Shown here: piece after piece, positions 42,892-53,765 of the stretch
Numbering within the stretch: position 1 is the stretch's first letter
Layout of the letters: every line of letters starts with the position of its first letter
DNA from: Closterium sp. NIES-65
Lineage: Eukaryota; Streptophyta; Zygnematophyceae; Desmidiales; Closteriaceae
Assembly: GCA_948144175.1 (NCBI GenBank)
Contig: CANXME010002095.1
Location: 124,001-188,000, forward strand
Length of the DNA: 64,000 nt
Direction: 5' to 3'
The notes under the pieces: generated by a model
Database searches by the model: none
The model's input: only the letters and a program-made list of their open reading frames with translations
Told to the model about the DNA's origin: nothing
Position numbers and translations under genes: made by a program

Positions 42892-45080
42892 TGAGTGATG
42901 ATGGAAAGCGAGGTGAGGTGAGGGAAGAGTTGGCGGTGACTGCCTAGAGGGAGACTGACGAGAGGCATGGAGTCAAGGCATGTGAAGAATGTGGAGGGAT
43001 GAGGCAGAGTGGTGATGCTGTACTTGCATATTGTTTAAACTTGGAAAATAACCTTCTGGCCATGCACCTTGCAGTCGGACAGTTGAATGTGTAGGGCAAG
43101 ATACCAGCTGGAGGAGGGAAAGCTGCATGGTATGCCTGCTTGTTTTACAGTGCAGCAGGCTGTGCAATGTCTTTGTACGGTACTCGTAGCAACCGCACGA
43201 TATGCAATGCATCCCTTCCTGCCAAAGCATGCCAATTTTAAGATATGCATGTGTAACCACGAGTCTTTGATGCTGCTCCAATATGATCCATGAATATCAT
43301 CTCAAGACAATAGAATAGACACACTCGTTCTTTTGACAAATCTGCACAATCACGATACATGGATCCAAGGTGGTGAGTGGCAGCTGGTCATTTGGGGGGG
43401 TCTGTCTGTTGGCTGGGTGTGTGACGTGGCACAAATGGCAGAGGTGAAGCAGGAAAATGTGCGCCTGTGTCTGCATGGGAAGGGGAACCTGTGATGCATG
43501 CTTCTGCGCACTTGAGCCTCAATTTGATCGCCATACTCCCTTCTCGAAGTCACGCTTTTCCCTCAATGCTTGTGCCACCACTGCCTTCAGCAGCCTTTTG
43601 TGAATTACACCAAGCGGCAGCAGAGTGAAAGAAGCAACAAAGACTTCCATCCCCTCCAACTGGAAGGGATTTGAGTGGAATCCAGGCAATTAAGACTTCC
43701 ATTACATCTCACCGTTTTCTTGTACTGTGCTGCACCATGTCACCGCAGAGATAAACACAATTTCTGCACCAGCTAAGATGAAAGTAACGTATGGGAAGAG
43801 GTATGGAAGTTAGGTGTGCGTTGAGGTATGGGATGTGGAGCACGGCACAGCTGCCCCTGTACTACCTTTTCCCATGAGAACACACTGTTGGGCCGATACG
43901 ATAAATTGTATTGCCGGTGCTTCAAACACTACATCCACTGAGTTGCTTTGCTATCATTGTAATGGGGTGAGAAGAGAAGGGCGAGGCATTATGCACGTGC
44001 AACAAGGAATAGCTGAGGGGAGTTAGGGGGCGAGAATGGGGAGGGACGGGCGCATGGTGTTGGTGAAAAGGGCGTTGGTGAGACGGGCGCATGGTGTTGG
44101 TGAAAAGGGCGTTGGTGAGACAGCTGGTAGCTGAGGCGGGTGCACGGATGAACGTCGCATGCAAGGATCCGTGGGATGGGTGTGCTGACAGGGGAGGCAG
44201 TGACCAGGTAGGCACAGAGGGGTGGGAACGGTGGGCAAGGCAAGGAAGACGGAGCCACTCACCAGGCGCTCATATCTTACCACCATTGCCGTCTCTAACA
44301 CACCACTCCCAGCATCTGTCCCATCCTCTGTCCTCTTCCCCCTGCTCACCCTCCCCTTCCCCAACACCCATCCTCCCTCCCTCCCCCCGTCCCCCCCCTC
44401 CCCCCTTCCCCCCCACCCTTTTTTTCTGACGCCCCACCGTTTGCCATGCCATCGACTGCTGCCTCGTCTACAGCTGTCCCCACTGTCTGTCGCCCCACCT
44501 TCTCTCCCGCTTGCAGCAGCAGCCGAAGCGCCGAGAGTAAGACAGCGGCCGTTGTCGGATTGGCTGCAGATGGATGGCGGGAGAATTTAGAAGAACGGGG
44601 ATTGGCGGGTGAAAGAGGGGTGGGGGACGGGTGCCGGCAGAGGAGAAAGGGAAGCCGTAGGGAGTAGACAAATGAAAGCGTGCAGGGCAAGAAAGTAGAG
44701 ATTTACAACCGGGGAAGGGTGGAAGGGGGAAAATAGGCCAAGAGTGGGAGGGGTATGTTGTGATGAACAAAACAAAAGGAAAAGGGTCACGGGGCAAGCA
44801 CCTAATCCTCTGTCATGACATGAACCACCCTTGCCATGAACAAATGAAAGAGCCAAACCACTTCTCCCACAAACCCACTGAAAAGAATTGCTTTGCAAAT
44901 CCCCAGGAACCACCTGTTCGAGCAACCTGCCTCTGCCAGGTACCCGCCCCACCCACCTCCGCCATGACCAGTTCCACCAGGTTCTCTCAACAAGTGAGGC
45001 AGCCGGTCATTGGAGTACGAACAGCCCACAGGTACATTCACTTGCTGACACGACTTCCACTCACTCACACAGTCCCACCA
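42892..45080. other. Mostly unassigned; 37-bp duplication and possible ankyrin-like remnant
   Basis: A 37-bp unit (GGGCGCATGGTGTTGG...) is repeated in tandem at about 44,044-44,121. The plus-strand frame after it (LVRQLVAEAGARMNVACKD, 44,105-44,205, ending at a possible donor GTAGGC) vaguely recalls an ankyrin repeat, but one partial match is not enough to call a gene. Pyrimidine-rich DNA fills 44,280-44,430. The rest shows nothing recognisable. Confidence 0.35.
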
Positions 45081-45101
45081 CCCCATCAACCACCGGCACG
45101 T

Positions 45102-46904
45102 TGATCTGTCAGGACATATTCATTCCTCGCTGCACATCCATCAGTGCGAGGTCCTGCGCGGCATCGATACCACCACTCCTGGTGAGGGTGAGCAATGAAC
45201 AGGAGCGACATAAGAGTGGAAAATGAAGCGCCACGAGCAAATGAAGCGAATGCAGCAGTGGGAGGGAGTCAGCGGGCATAGTGCTAGGCAGGTGAGCGGG
45301 CAGGCAGTAGGGATGTGCAGCTGGGGTTGTGCACCCACCACACTCCAGTGCCTTGGTGCTCCCAGCACTGCTGGTGGCGTCCATGGCCATCATCACCACC
45401 ACCACATCCATTGCCCCACCGTTTTCATCCGCCCGTGCTGCTGGTGGAAGTGACCGCATGGGAGCATGGGCATCGCCAGCAGAGCTGAGAGCATGGGCAG
45501 GCAGTGTGGCCTTAGAAGCCGAGCCGCCCCTCCCCTGCTGCCCCTCCCCTGTTGTACCCCCCTGCTGCCATGCCATGCAGTATGGCCACCACCACTCATG
45601 CATCCACCCACTCCCACGGTCATGCCCTCCCTACCTTCCATTGTGCTAGCCTCACTCCATCCCACCCATCCATCCCATCTCCTCCTCTACTTGCTGCACC
45701 AATCCCATCCCATCCCAACCAATCCATTCCATCCCATCTCCTTCCCTTCCCTCCCATGCCGACCCAACCCATCCCATCTTATGTCCTCCCTTCCCCTCCC
45801 CTCCCGTCTCATCCCCTCCCATCCCAACCCATTCCCTCCCATCGCAACCCATCCGAACCCATTCCATCCCATCTGCCACACACCTGACAGCCTGACCGCT
45901 GGCTCAAGGTGAGCTGCACGTCACCATGCCGGGCGTCATGTCCACCACGAGCACGTCCATCCCCCCCACTCCGTCCCCCTTACAAGCTTCTCCACTGCCG
46001 CCATCACATCACCATGGGCCAACGCCATACGGTCGCCACGTGCGCAGGCATGAGGAAGCCCACACTCCCAGCCCACGTGAGCGGACATGCAGAGCATGCC
46101 GTGCGCCTGCATGCGTGGGGGAAGGGCGAGGCGAGCAGGGGGCAGCCGGCAGTCTCCAGGCCCAGCGGGCAAGAAGGGGGAGGAGGCGACAATCTGCAGG
46201 CCGAGCAGGTTGGGCAGTGAGGGGCGAACACGTCAGCGTCCAGCAGCCCCATTTGCGAGTGCCACTGCCAGGTTCATTGTGGGGGGAAGAGGGAGAGGTG
46301 GGGGAGGGGGAGGGGACGATGGGATTGGGGGGAGGAGGGGAGGAGGGAATGTGGGATGGTTAAATGAGGGGGATGCGGGGATGGGGGGATAAGGGAAGAT
46401 GGGCATGCGATTAGAGGCATGCATTGAGAGGTGCGGGGCGAGGGGCACGGTGGAAGAGGCATACAGGGGGAGGAACACGGTCAGGTGAATGGGGCGAGAG
46501 GGATTTTAGGAAAGGAAGGGGGTGATAGAATGGGGTGAATGGTATGTGTGGAAGAAGGCAGGGGTGAGTACAGCGTGTATGGGAGCCTGTCGACATGCAG
46601 TGAAGGAAAGGGGGATGGGGAGGCTGACAGGAAGGGGGGGTGGGCAGGGGGATGGGTTAGAGAGGAAGGGAAGGTGGGTGGGGAGGGGGAACAGGAGGGG
46701 GGTGGGGAGGGGGATAGGCAGGTGACGAAGGCGGATGGGAAGGGCAGTGGAGAGGAGGGGGAGGAGAGGGTGGGATATGATGAGCGGAGAGGAAGCGGCG
46801 AGGGGCATGGCGGTGAGGCGGTGAGGCGGTGATTCAGTGAGGTGCAGCAGCAGTGGTGGACTTGCCGACGCCGCCTTTCGCGAATGCCACAGCCACGATG
46901 TGCT
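45102..46904 (-). pseudogene. Decayed Mrp/NBP35-family iron-sulfur cluster P-loop ATPase gene
   Basis: Four ordered fragments match this family. At 46904-46840, after a good acceptor (TTTTTGCTGCCAG), GVKHIVAVAFAKGGVGKSTT is the deviant Walker A region. At 46285-46225 NLAVALA is followed, in another frame, by MGLLDADVFAP (Walker A'/switch I). At 46070-45900 VGFLMP, VWRWPMVM and, after frameshifts, VEKLVRG, VDVLVVDM and GDVQLTLSQR follow. At 45180-45102 VVVSMP, then shifted, QDLALMDVQRGMNM, then an in-frame TGA, then QINVPV. Frame changes between blocks, a Pro-to-Thr change in the DMPPG motif, and the stop show the copy is dead. Family members build or carry Fe-S clusters, for example for mitochondrial complex I (Ind1/INDH) or plastid photosystem I (HCF101); I cannot tell which type this was. 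The blocks recalling exons are separated by G-rich intron-like DNA. Confidence 0.72.
45650..45880 (+). repeat. Imperfect CCATC/CCATCC repeats
   Basis: A 230-bp pyrimidine-rich stretch made mostly of CATCC and CATCCC words. It falls between fragments of the decayed Fe-S gene, probably in a former intron, and yields open frames on both strands that are not genes. Confidence 0.75.
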
Positions 46905-47213
46905 TCACCCCTGGCAGCAAAAACTGTCGTCGCCATCGCCTCTGCTGCCACTGCAGCTTCTATCGTTGCTGCTGGTGGTAAAACCGATGCTGCTGCCATG
47001 TGGAGTCCACATACTCCCACCAGTGCTGCCGAGCTTGCTGCTGCAAGTCATACCTCTGGAGGTAGCTATGCTGCCTATACGCACAGCACTGTTGCTGTCT
47101 AGCGTGCTGCTGCGGGTAGCACTGCGACTAAAGGCAGGGGAGGGAAACTGGTCCAGCTTGGGACCGGCATGTAACGCGGGAAGGTGACGACCAGCCAAGC
47201 GTGTAACGCCACG

Positions 47214-47330
47214 CAGCCATGCAGCACCCAGCCATGCAGCACCCAGCCATGCAGCACCCAGCCATGCAGCACCCAGCCATGCAGCACCCAGACATGCAGC
47301 ACCCAGCCATGCAGCACCCAGCCATACGTC
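47214..47330 (+). repeat. 15-bp minisatellite, about 8 copies
   Basis: Tandem units of CAGCACCCAGCCATG with one C-to-A variant. Because 15 is a multiple of 3, several frames stay open (for example a CMAGC or GWVLH repeat on the minus strand), but no start, signal or domain supports a protein. Confidence 0.93.
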
Positions 47331-48955
47331 ACCTCAACAGGACACCGATTGTGCTCTGAGCAGGACGCACCTGATCGGGCAGAATGGTCAACGGCAAAGA
47401 CGACGAAATGGCCGCCCGGAAGGGTACATGGTAATTGGATATTGCCTCGCAACAAGTACAGAATGAGGATAAGGAGCTAAATCTGGTGAGGAGCAGGGAG
47501 GGAACAAGCATGGGGAAAGGAGCAGAGGGAACAAGGAGCAGGGATTGAGCTATCCTTTCAGCAGCGTCGATGACTTGTGAGAGTTGTCAAAAGCGGCAAT
47601 GATGATGACGGTGCCGTTGCTCGTCATATTGACTCGCCATCGCCAGCTGCTCGTGCAGCTTCGACGCCCGCGATGCTCGGGAGGCCGCCTCTCGCAACCT
47701 ACAATTTCGGCACTCGCAAAGCAGTTGGCGACGCACGGGACACTCGCTCGACTCGCCGTCGCCAATAGGAAACATTAGGGATGACCGCCAACAGTGTTAG
47801 TGCTACTATCGCTGACTGGGCGAAAGTTTATGTTTCTATTAAGGCTATCCAACGAGCAGGTGGAAGAATCATGGCCACGAAAGTAAGAAATTGGCAGGAA
47901 GCTGCGGGAGGGAGGCCGGCAGAATAGAGCGCCGTTTCTTTCTCTGATGCCTCCTGCTGTCAATTGCGCATTCGTGCCTTTTGCGGCGGCGCCGTCGCGC
48001 AGGAGGGATTGTGGAAGGGCGAAGAAGGATGGGGAGTGGGGAGGAGGTGCGAAAGTGATGTCCCCTTCGTAATACGAATGTTCTACCACGTTCTGACATC
48101 CTGTAGCTAGTACGGATTAAATTGTGAGCATCACATGCAAGTGCCATCTTGCCGATTTTCTAGTCAACTTGAAATTCGCACGATGGAACTCTATCAAATC
48201 TACCATATCGTTTTTGAGCACTTCACGATTTAAGGTCGCGAAGGCAGGTCGCGGGCTGAGCAGTACGTCACGGGCTGAGCAGTAAGTAGTTCGCTATGTC
48301 GCCAGGTCGCCAAATCGCTGGTCGCTAGTGCCAATAATCCTCTTCAATAGCTACTTGCTCTTTGTATACTGGAAGATTTGCTGTAGGGTCCATTAGGGTT
48401 TCGATTCGTTCCGTTACTGTGAGAGAGAATGAAGAGGTCGGTGTTCGTCAAACAGGGTCAGCTGCTGTCCTGATTCGTCTAAGTCGCAGACCCGGCGGGA
48501 TTTTTTGGTAGCTGGACACGCCCTGCTGGCATGCCACGCCACCATAGAAACTTGTCACCCTAGAAATCGCGAGAGAATGGTAACTTGACAGTCCATTCGC
48601 ATCCGTCGGGATCCACACCACAATCCACGGCTGAATGGGAGGTCGCAACTCGCTAATTCCACGTCACCAACCCTGGTTGGGATGTTGGAGCCACGCAAGA
48701 GATCTGCAAAGAAATTTTGGCTAGGAACTGGGCGATCATCATCGCCCTCAACTCCCACCCTCACCTCCCTACTGCTGTCTTCACTTCATTTCCTAGCTTA
48801 GTAGCTTCCTCTCGGGATTCCTCGTCTGCTGGTAACACTAGTTTTTTGGTTTAACCGTCTACAGATATTAGGCTGTAGAGTTAGGCCCGGCTCTGTGACG
48901 CACACAAGTTAACAAACGATTAAAAACAACCATTTCCTGGAATCGCTGCACCTCG
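47331..48955. other. Unassigned stretch
   Basis: No domain, RNA gene or transposon end is recognised. A short imperfect duplication (CGGGCTGAGCAGTA) lies near 48,250-48,290. Confidence 0.4.
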
Positions 48956-49135
48956 ATGGCAACTTCGGACGGCGCGGGGCGCCTCATTCGACTCAGCTTA
49001 CTCATCTTTCTGACGTGTCTCGCCGTGGTTTCTCCAGTCCGCTGTGTCCCGTTCGTCGACTCCCAAGGTTCGTCCGACGAACCTTTTGTTTCACCCCCGT
49101 ACTATGTACTTGTTCTGCTAGATATACAGCTGTAG
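48956..49135 (+). CDS. Small ORF with secretory signal peptide, possibly the first exon of a receptor-like gene
   Basis: A 59-codon frame starts at ATG 48956. The product begins with a short basic region (RLIR at 9-12), a hydrophobic core (LSLLIFLTCLAVV, 13-25) and a likely cleavage region (SPVRC, 26-30), then VPFVDSQ. CAAGGTTCGT at about 49,066 could be a splice donor. A truncated LRR-receptor type gene is one reading, because a plant-type LRR exon lies on the same strand at 53694; that link is inference. It could equally be a small secreted peptide or chance. Confidence 0.4.
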   Translation: MATSDGAGRLIRLSLLIFLTCLAVVSPVRCVPFVDSQGSSDEPFVSPPYYVLVLLDIQL

Positions 49136-50034
49136 AGCAAATTTGTAACAAGATGGGATTCGCCATGCGTGCGTGCATGGGAATACCCGAACGGTTGGAA
49201 CCTCCCTTTGCCTAGGTAGCTCCCTTTCCCTTATCCTCGTCAGTGATTAGATGTTACTAAAATCAAGCAGGACATGGCATCGAGGCGTTATGCCAAGATG
49301 CCATGCTAGATTGAGTGGCGATACGGTTTTCATCCAAGTCGCCATCCCTTCTTCCTAGCATTAATATCCACCTCAAAATCTTGTATTTTAATCTCATCCT
49401 ATTCTATCCTTGGAGTCTTTAATCCTATCTTTTTGAAAGTCTTCTTCTCTCTTCTCTCATCTACCGTAGACGTGACGTCTCCAGAGCTGGGCTTCTCCCT
49501 CCAGCCTAGCTCCCTTTTCTTCTGCTGCAAGACTCTCCTCTTATTCTTTTTTAGCTAAGGCGCCTCTGCTTAGGCGCTGGGCCGGCCAGGCCAGCCGCGC
49601 CGTGCATCGCTGCGCCATAGCTCCTGTTTCAAAAGTGAATGTAGCTTAACCTAGTAGTACATAGTATGGGGGCCAACAATGTTGGGATCCTTGAAAAACG
49701 AACTTAGCAATCAGTGGCCCGCCCTCGACCCCCACCACCTAATCTTCCTGTATCTGTTGCGCTGATAAATCTCATGTCTTCTGGATCCTTGGTGATGGTA
49801 GTATGATGCATTCCAGCAAGGGTTCCATGGAGGCTCACACACCACGATGGCACCACCATGACGCGGACGCATTCGGCTTGGTTTCCAGCGTGCGTCACAC
49901 AGATCTACGGAGTTTCCGCTGTGTTTCCTTTGGTTGAGCTCATGCCGCACGAGCAAAATGTCATGCACGACTATTGTGGGTTCAGCAGTGGCACCAACCA
50001 TGCCACAGCGGCGGATCATCAAAGTCAAATGACG
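49136..50034. other. Unassigned stretch
   Basis: No domain or repeat beyond short AT-rich patches. A minus-strand frame around 49,711-50,028 has no recognisable feature. Confidence 0.4.
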
Positions 50035-50042
50035 CTATCGGC

Positions 50043-50470
50043 GATAGCGATGAGCATGAAAGCGGGCCAGGGCCCGCCCGGGTCGGGCCCGCCCGGAAAT
50101 GCCTCGGGCCGGGCATCATAATTTCGACGTGGGCCCGATGCGGGCCGGGCTGGCCTGGCCCGCCGGGCCGCAACCACCCGATTTTGGCCCGCCCATGTAC
50201 GGGCCGGGTCGGGCCGGGCCGCATCGGAGCACAAAAATACATACTGTGGGCGATTATGACAGCACCCGGGCCGGGCCGGGCCGGCCCGGGTCGGGCCATG
50301 CAAAGCCCGAGTCGGGCCGGGCATGGCCCGCCCGCCTTGAGGGCGGGCTCGGGCCAAGAGTTTCCTTCTATGGCCCGGGTCGGGCCGGGCCAACCCTGCC
50401 CGCTTTTTTGCGCAGCCCGGGGTGGGCCCGACCCGGGCCGGGCCCGGCCCGCCCGGTGCTCAACGATAGC
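50043..50470. mobile_element. Non-autonomous hAT-like element 1 (GGGCCGGG-rich)
   Basis: A 428-bp element packed with GGGCCGGG/CCCGGCCC words in both orientations, typical of transposase-binding subterminal repeats. The ends are GATAGCGATGAGCA and, reverse-complemented, GCTATCGTTGAGCA: 11 of 14 match and TGAGCA is identical. Flanking 8-mers are CTATCGGC (50035-50042) and CTATCGCA (50471-50478), sharing six positions, which fits an aged 8-bp hAT target duplication. It encodes no transposase; the Gly/Pro/Arg-rich frames on both strands are artefacts. Confidence 0.65.
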
Positions 50471-50478
50471 CTATCGCA

Positions 50479-51435
50479 TGTATCCATCAGAATCGTGTTT
50501 CTATTAGAATAGTTTTCCAACGCCTGGTGCTTAGAAGCTTGTTCGACCAATTTCAAGTTTGACATTGCAACTCTCTGCTCTACTGATGTCTGGTGCAGGG
50601 GTTGAAAGAGGGAGGGAAAGCCATACGAAGCGTTGATGAGCTGATACATTCATCTCTTCTTTTTCCTGCTCCATTGCAGCCTCTCTCCTACCTGCTAGCG
50701 CAATCAGTGCAACTCCTGCTGGCTGGAACTCCAGCAAGCATAGGGGGGGGGTTTGATGTATGGGTGGCTTGCTGCCATGGATGGATGCAGCAATACCAGG
50801 GCGTTGTGGCTCATTTACGACCACGAGTACTAGTATTCGTAGTAAAATAACTTGGTGGAGTTCTTAAAAGAGCTCAGGAATGCTCATGCCCAACGATATA
50901 TGCCTCCTATTTGACCTCGTTACTGTTTACACCTCTCATCTTATTTATCAACGGATAAGTCAGTGGCCACGGCATGCCCATGCTCCCATGCGCACTATGC
51001 ATATCGTTGTGGCACTTTTAATCTGCGAGTCACGGTAGTTACTTCACCATCGCATGCGTCCATTCTGCACTTGTGGAACAGGCTGATGAGTGAGGGAGGA
51101 AGAGAAGGGTGCAACACGCAGGTGATGAGAGCCAATTTATCCCTCCTCTCTTCCCTGCCCCAGCTTCTATCCTTCTCTTGCCCTCCTGCACCCCTCTCCC
51201 CCACCATTTGTTGCCAGTGCGAGTCCTGCAGGACTTGCAGCAAGCGTGGAGGCAGAATTTCTCTGGGTGGGTGGCTGGGGGGGACTGCAGCCGGGCCTTT
51301 TATGTGACCTGCGATGCCCAAGGCATGGTGACCAACATGTGAGAGCACCAACTCTAGTTGGTCTTGCATCCCCCATGTGTGAACCAACTCTTGCTGGACT
51401 TGACCTGAGTGCCTGCATCTTCTCTCCCTCCACCA
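50479..51435. other. Unassigned stretch with weak plus-strand exon-like segments
   Basis: Two segments look faintly exon-like: GLKEGGKAIRSVDELIHS (50,597-50,650) and, after the acceptor-like TTTGTTGCCAG, RVLQDLQQAWRQNFSGWV (51,219-51,272). I recognise neither and cannot join them in one frame with convincing splice sites. Confidence 0.3.
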
Positions 51436-51443
51436 TTTTGCGT

Positions 51444-52345
51444 TAGAGTTGAGCATGTGGCCCGACCCGGCCCGACCCGACCCAATTTGGCCGGGCCACA
51501 CGGGCCCTCGGGTCATGTCGGGTCGGGCCGACCTCGGGCCAGGTTGGGCCAGGCAGACCCGCCCCCTTAGGGGAGGCTGGGGGTATTCATCACAATGTAC
51601 GACGAAACGTGTGCTGGCGGATTCCCCGTCACCGTGCAAGCGGCCGACGCGAACCTATGTAAAATCGTGCAGCGGTTGCCGGTAAATGCGTCCACCACAG
51701 CGGAAACGCCACGGATGTAATGGGGTCGAAGGAAAGTAGAGGTTGCGTGGAGTCCCTGGGCACCTGCTCAACTCTATTCTGCGTGCTCTGCGTTTGCACT
51801 TTCTTGTTGCATTTTGGAGAGCTAACCCTTGCCGGCCATGCAATCTGCGTGTTTCTTTGTATTTCTACGACTACGAAATTGACCTGCGCGAAATGGACTA
51901 AGTGCAGCCAGAATCGTATCTAGCAATGTAACTGAAAGTATGTGCATTTGGGCGGGAAAGCCTAAGATAGGAGATAGTTAAAAGGAAGGTACTTAATACC
52001 CGAGGGCCACTAGCTGCTGGGGTGGCGAATGTAAATCGACGGGGAAAAAATCCCCTCGATCGATTTACATTTGGGCTAGGGTTTCGGCCCTAGCCCTGTC
52101 GAAATCGGGCCGCGCACCTGGCCCAACCAGATTTCGACATTTTAGACCCGAAATCGGGTCGGGGCAGGCCCGACCCGAAACCCGGCTCGGCCTGGCCCGA
52201 AATGGGCCCTCGGGTCGGGTCTGACCCCGGGTCGGGTCGGGTCGGCCCGTACGGGGCAGAGATTCAGAAACCTTGACCCGACCCGGGCAAAACCACGGGT
52301 CGGGTCGGGTCGGCCCGACCCGAGCGGGGCACCTGCTCAACTCTA
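51444..52345. mobile_element. hAT-like element 2 (CCCGACCC-rich) with internal duplication of its own right end
   Basis: The ends read TAGAGTTGAGCATGTGGCCC and, reverse-complemented, TAGAGTTGAGCAGGTGCCCC, so 18 of 20 match. Flanking 8-mers TTTTGCGT (51436-51443) and TTCTGCGT (52346-52353) match at seven positions, the size expected of hAT. Clusters of CCCGACCCG and GGGTCGGG lie next to both ends. The middle holds nested foldbacks: 12-bp arms AATGTAAATCGA/TCGATTTACATT at about 52,028-52,072, then GGGCTAGGG/CCCTAGCCC and GTCGAAATC/GATTTCGAC. A second copy of the right terminus plus its flank lies inside at 51759. No transposase is encoded. Confidence 0.7.
51759..51866 (+). repeat. Internal copy of the hAT right end and flanking DNA
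   Basis: These 108 bp repeat 52328-52435 with no difference that I see. The segment includes the last 18 bp of the element and 90 bp of the chromosomal flank, including the 8-bp target duplication. Host flank has thus been captured inside the element, or the locus was duplicated after insertion. Confidence 0.85.
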
Positions 52346-52435
52346 TTCTGCGTGCTCTGCGTTTGCACTTTCTTGTTGCATTTTGGAGAGCTAACCCTTG
52401 CCGGCCATGCAATCTGCGTGTTTCTTTGTATTTCT
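52328..52435 (+). repeat. Right end of hAT-like element 2 with flank, second copy
   Basis: Partner of the copy at 51759-51866. Here the flank continues into TTGCATTCCC, which seems to be the original chromosomal context. Confidence 0.85.
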
Positions 52436-53180
52436 CTTGCATTCCCTTTCTTCTTTAACTGCTCTTGCCATTGTCTCTCCCTCTTCCAAACTGACTGTCT
52501 GCTTTGATGAGCCCATTAGGATGGTCCCTACTGTTCTTGAAGGCATGTTAGGATGGTACCATGTTAACTCATCAGGATTAAGAATTAAGGATCATCGGGC
52601 AAGTGAACATGTTCGATGTTGATTGTGGAACAATTTTCAACGCTGAATCGGTTGTACGTTTTAATCACTTTAAAGATGGGGTCCTACGAGGAAGAGAGCA
52701 GGGCAGGCACAGCTTCAGTAGTTCTACCATGCATAAGTCAGAGCATGAGTTGGCATGTCAAGTGGTATGGTAACAGGTGCAGCTGCAGGTACTTGCGTTC
52801 GCTGATTGAGCCCATGCGGACCATGGATTCGCTGGATGCCTTTGTGTGTTTCTTTGTTCTTCACTTGCACTCCCCTTGCTACTTGAACCGTTCATCCCAC
52901 GGTCCTCCTCTCATCCAAGCCCACTGCTTTCATGGACCCCTTGGAAGCATTCCATGTTAAAGTCATGTTCAAAGTTATGCTAAGGTTAAATTCATCCTCA
53001 AACAGGATTAAGGAACATCTTCCATGTTTTATTGAAGGTGAATCGGGGGTTCTATAGAGGGGGAGAGCGAGCAGGACAGGCAAAATTCTAGTTGTTCTAT
53101 CATGCCCAAGTCAGAAAACTAGTTGGCATGCCAAGGGGAATGGCAACTGTTGTAAATGCAGCAGGTCCGTGCACAAATGG
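52400..53180 (+). repeat. Diverged tandem duplication of about 350-450 bp
   Basis: Parts of 52,410-52,760 recur with many changes at 52,840-53,120. One pair is TGTGTTTCTTTGTATTTCTC and TGTGTTTCTTTGTTCTTCAC. Another runs from GAGCAGGGCAGGCA at 52,697 and GAGCAGGACAGGCA at 53,069 to a shared AGTTGGCATG. No coding function is visible. The exact unit ends are not fixed. Confidence 0.45.
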
Positions 53181-53693
53181 GTTTGTCAACAAAGAAGTAG
53201 AGAAAATGGGTGAGTGGAAGGAGGGAGGTTGTGGTGGTGCATATGAGAGGTGTGGAAAGGTTCGCAATAAGTGTGCTGGGGGCCTGCTAAAGGGGTTGCT
53301 ACGTGCCATGGGGACGAATTTCACACAGAAATGCGGCGAAATGTCACCGCAGAACCAAAACGTCCCTTTGAAAACACAGTAACGAAAGGTAGACTAGGTG
53401 GTAATGTTGTCTAACCTACCTTATCATCCCCCTTCCTTTCTCCGTCTCCCTCCGTTTTCTCTTGCGTGGTTCATATTGAAAGGAGTTCAACCCGAATGCA
53501 CCTCCCGGGTCTCTATCATCTCCATGCATGCAGGCGCAGGTGGACAACATGTGGGCTGCATGGGCCTCTCCTTCTCCAATAGTACCGAAACCACCTTCAT
53601 GGATTCACCAATCTCTCATTTTATTTTTCTCTTGACCCCATTCCATGACCAAATTATATTGTTCCCCACCCATTTCATTCCACTGCCCACCAG

Positions 53694-53765
53694 TTCGCTA
53701 TACTACCAACAATTAACCGGATCCATTCCAGATTCCATCAGTGCCTTGGACAGGCTAACCTATCT
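53694..53765 (+). pseudogene. Isolated 72-bp exon encoding one plant-type LRR
   Basis: An acceptor (CACTGCCCACCAG) and donor (GTGAGTAT) bound exactly 72 bp that encode one 24-residue repeat of the plant receptor type: SLYYQQLTGSIPDSISALDR plus LTYL. Genes for LRR receptor kinases often carry each repeat on its own 72-bp exon. No neighbouring repeat exon or kinase domain is found on either side, so this is probably a relic or a stray exon of a scattered gene. It lies on the same strand as the signal-peptide ORF at 48956, with two hAT-like elements between. Confidence 0.6.

Noticed and set aside
45466..45912. Pro/Ser/His-rich frames around the CCATC repeats
   Set aside because: They arise from simple-sequence DNA open on both strands.
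47099..47455. Repeat protein (GWVLH)n or (CMAGC)n
   Set aside because: A product of the 15-bp minisatellite; no signal peptide or domain flanks it.
49974..50512. Gly/Pro/Arg-rich proteins on both strands at 50.0-50.5 kb
   Set aside because: They are created by GGGCCGGG words of hAT-like element 1.
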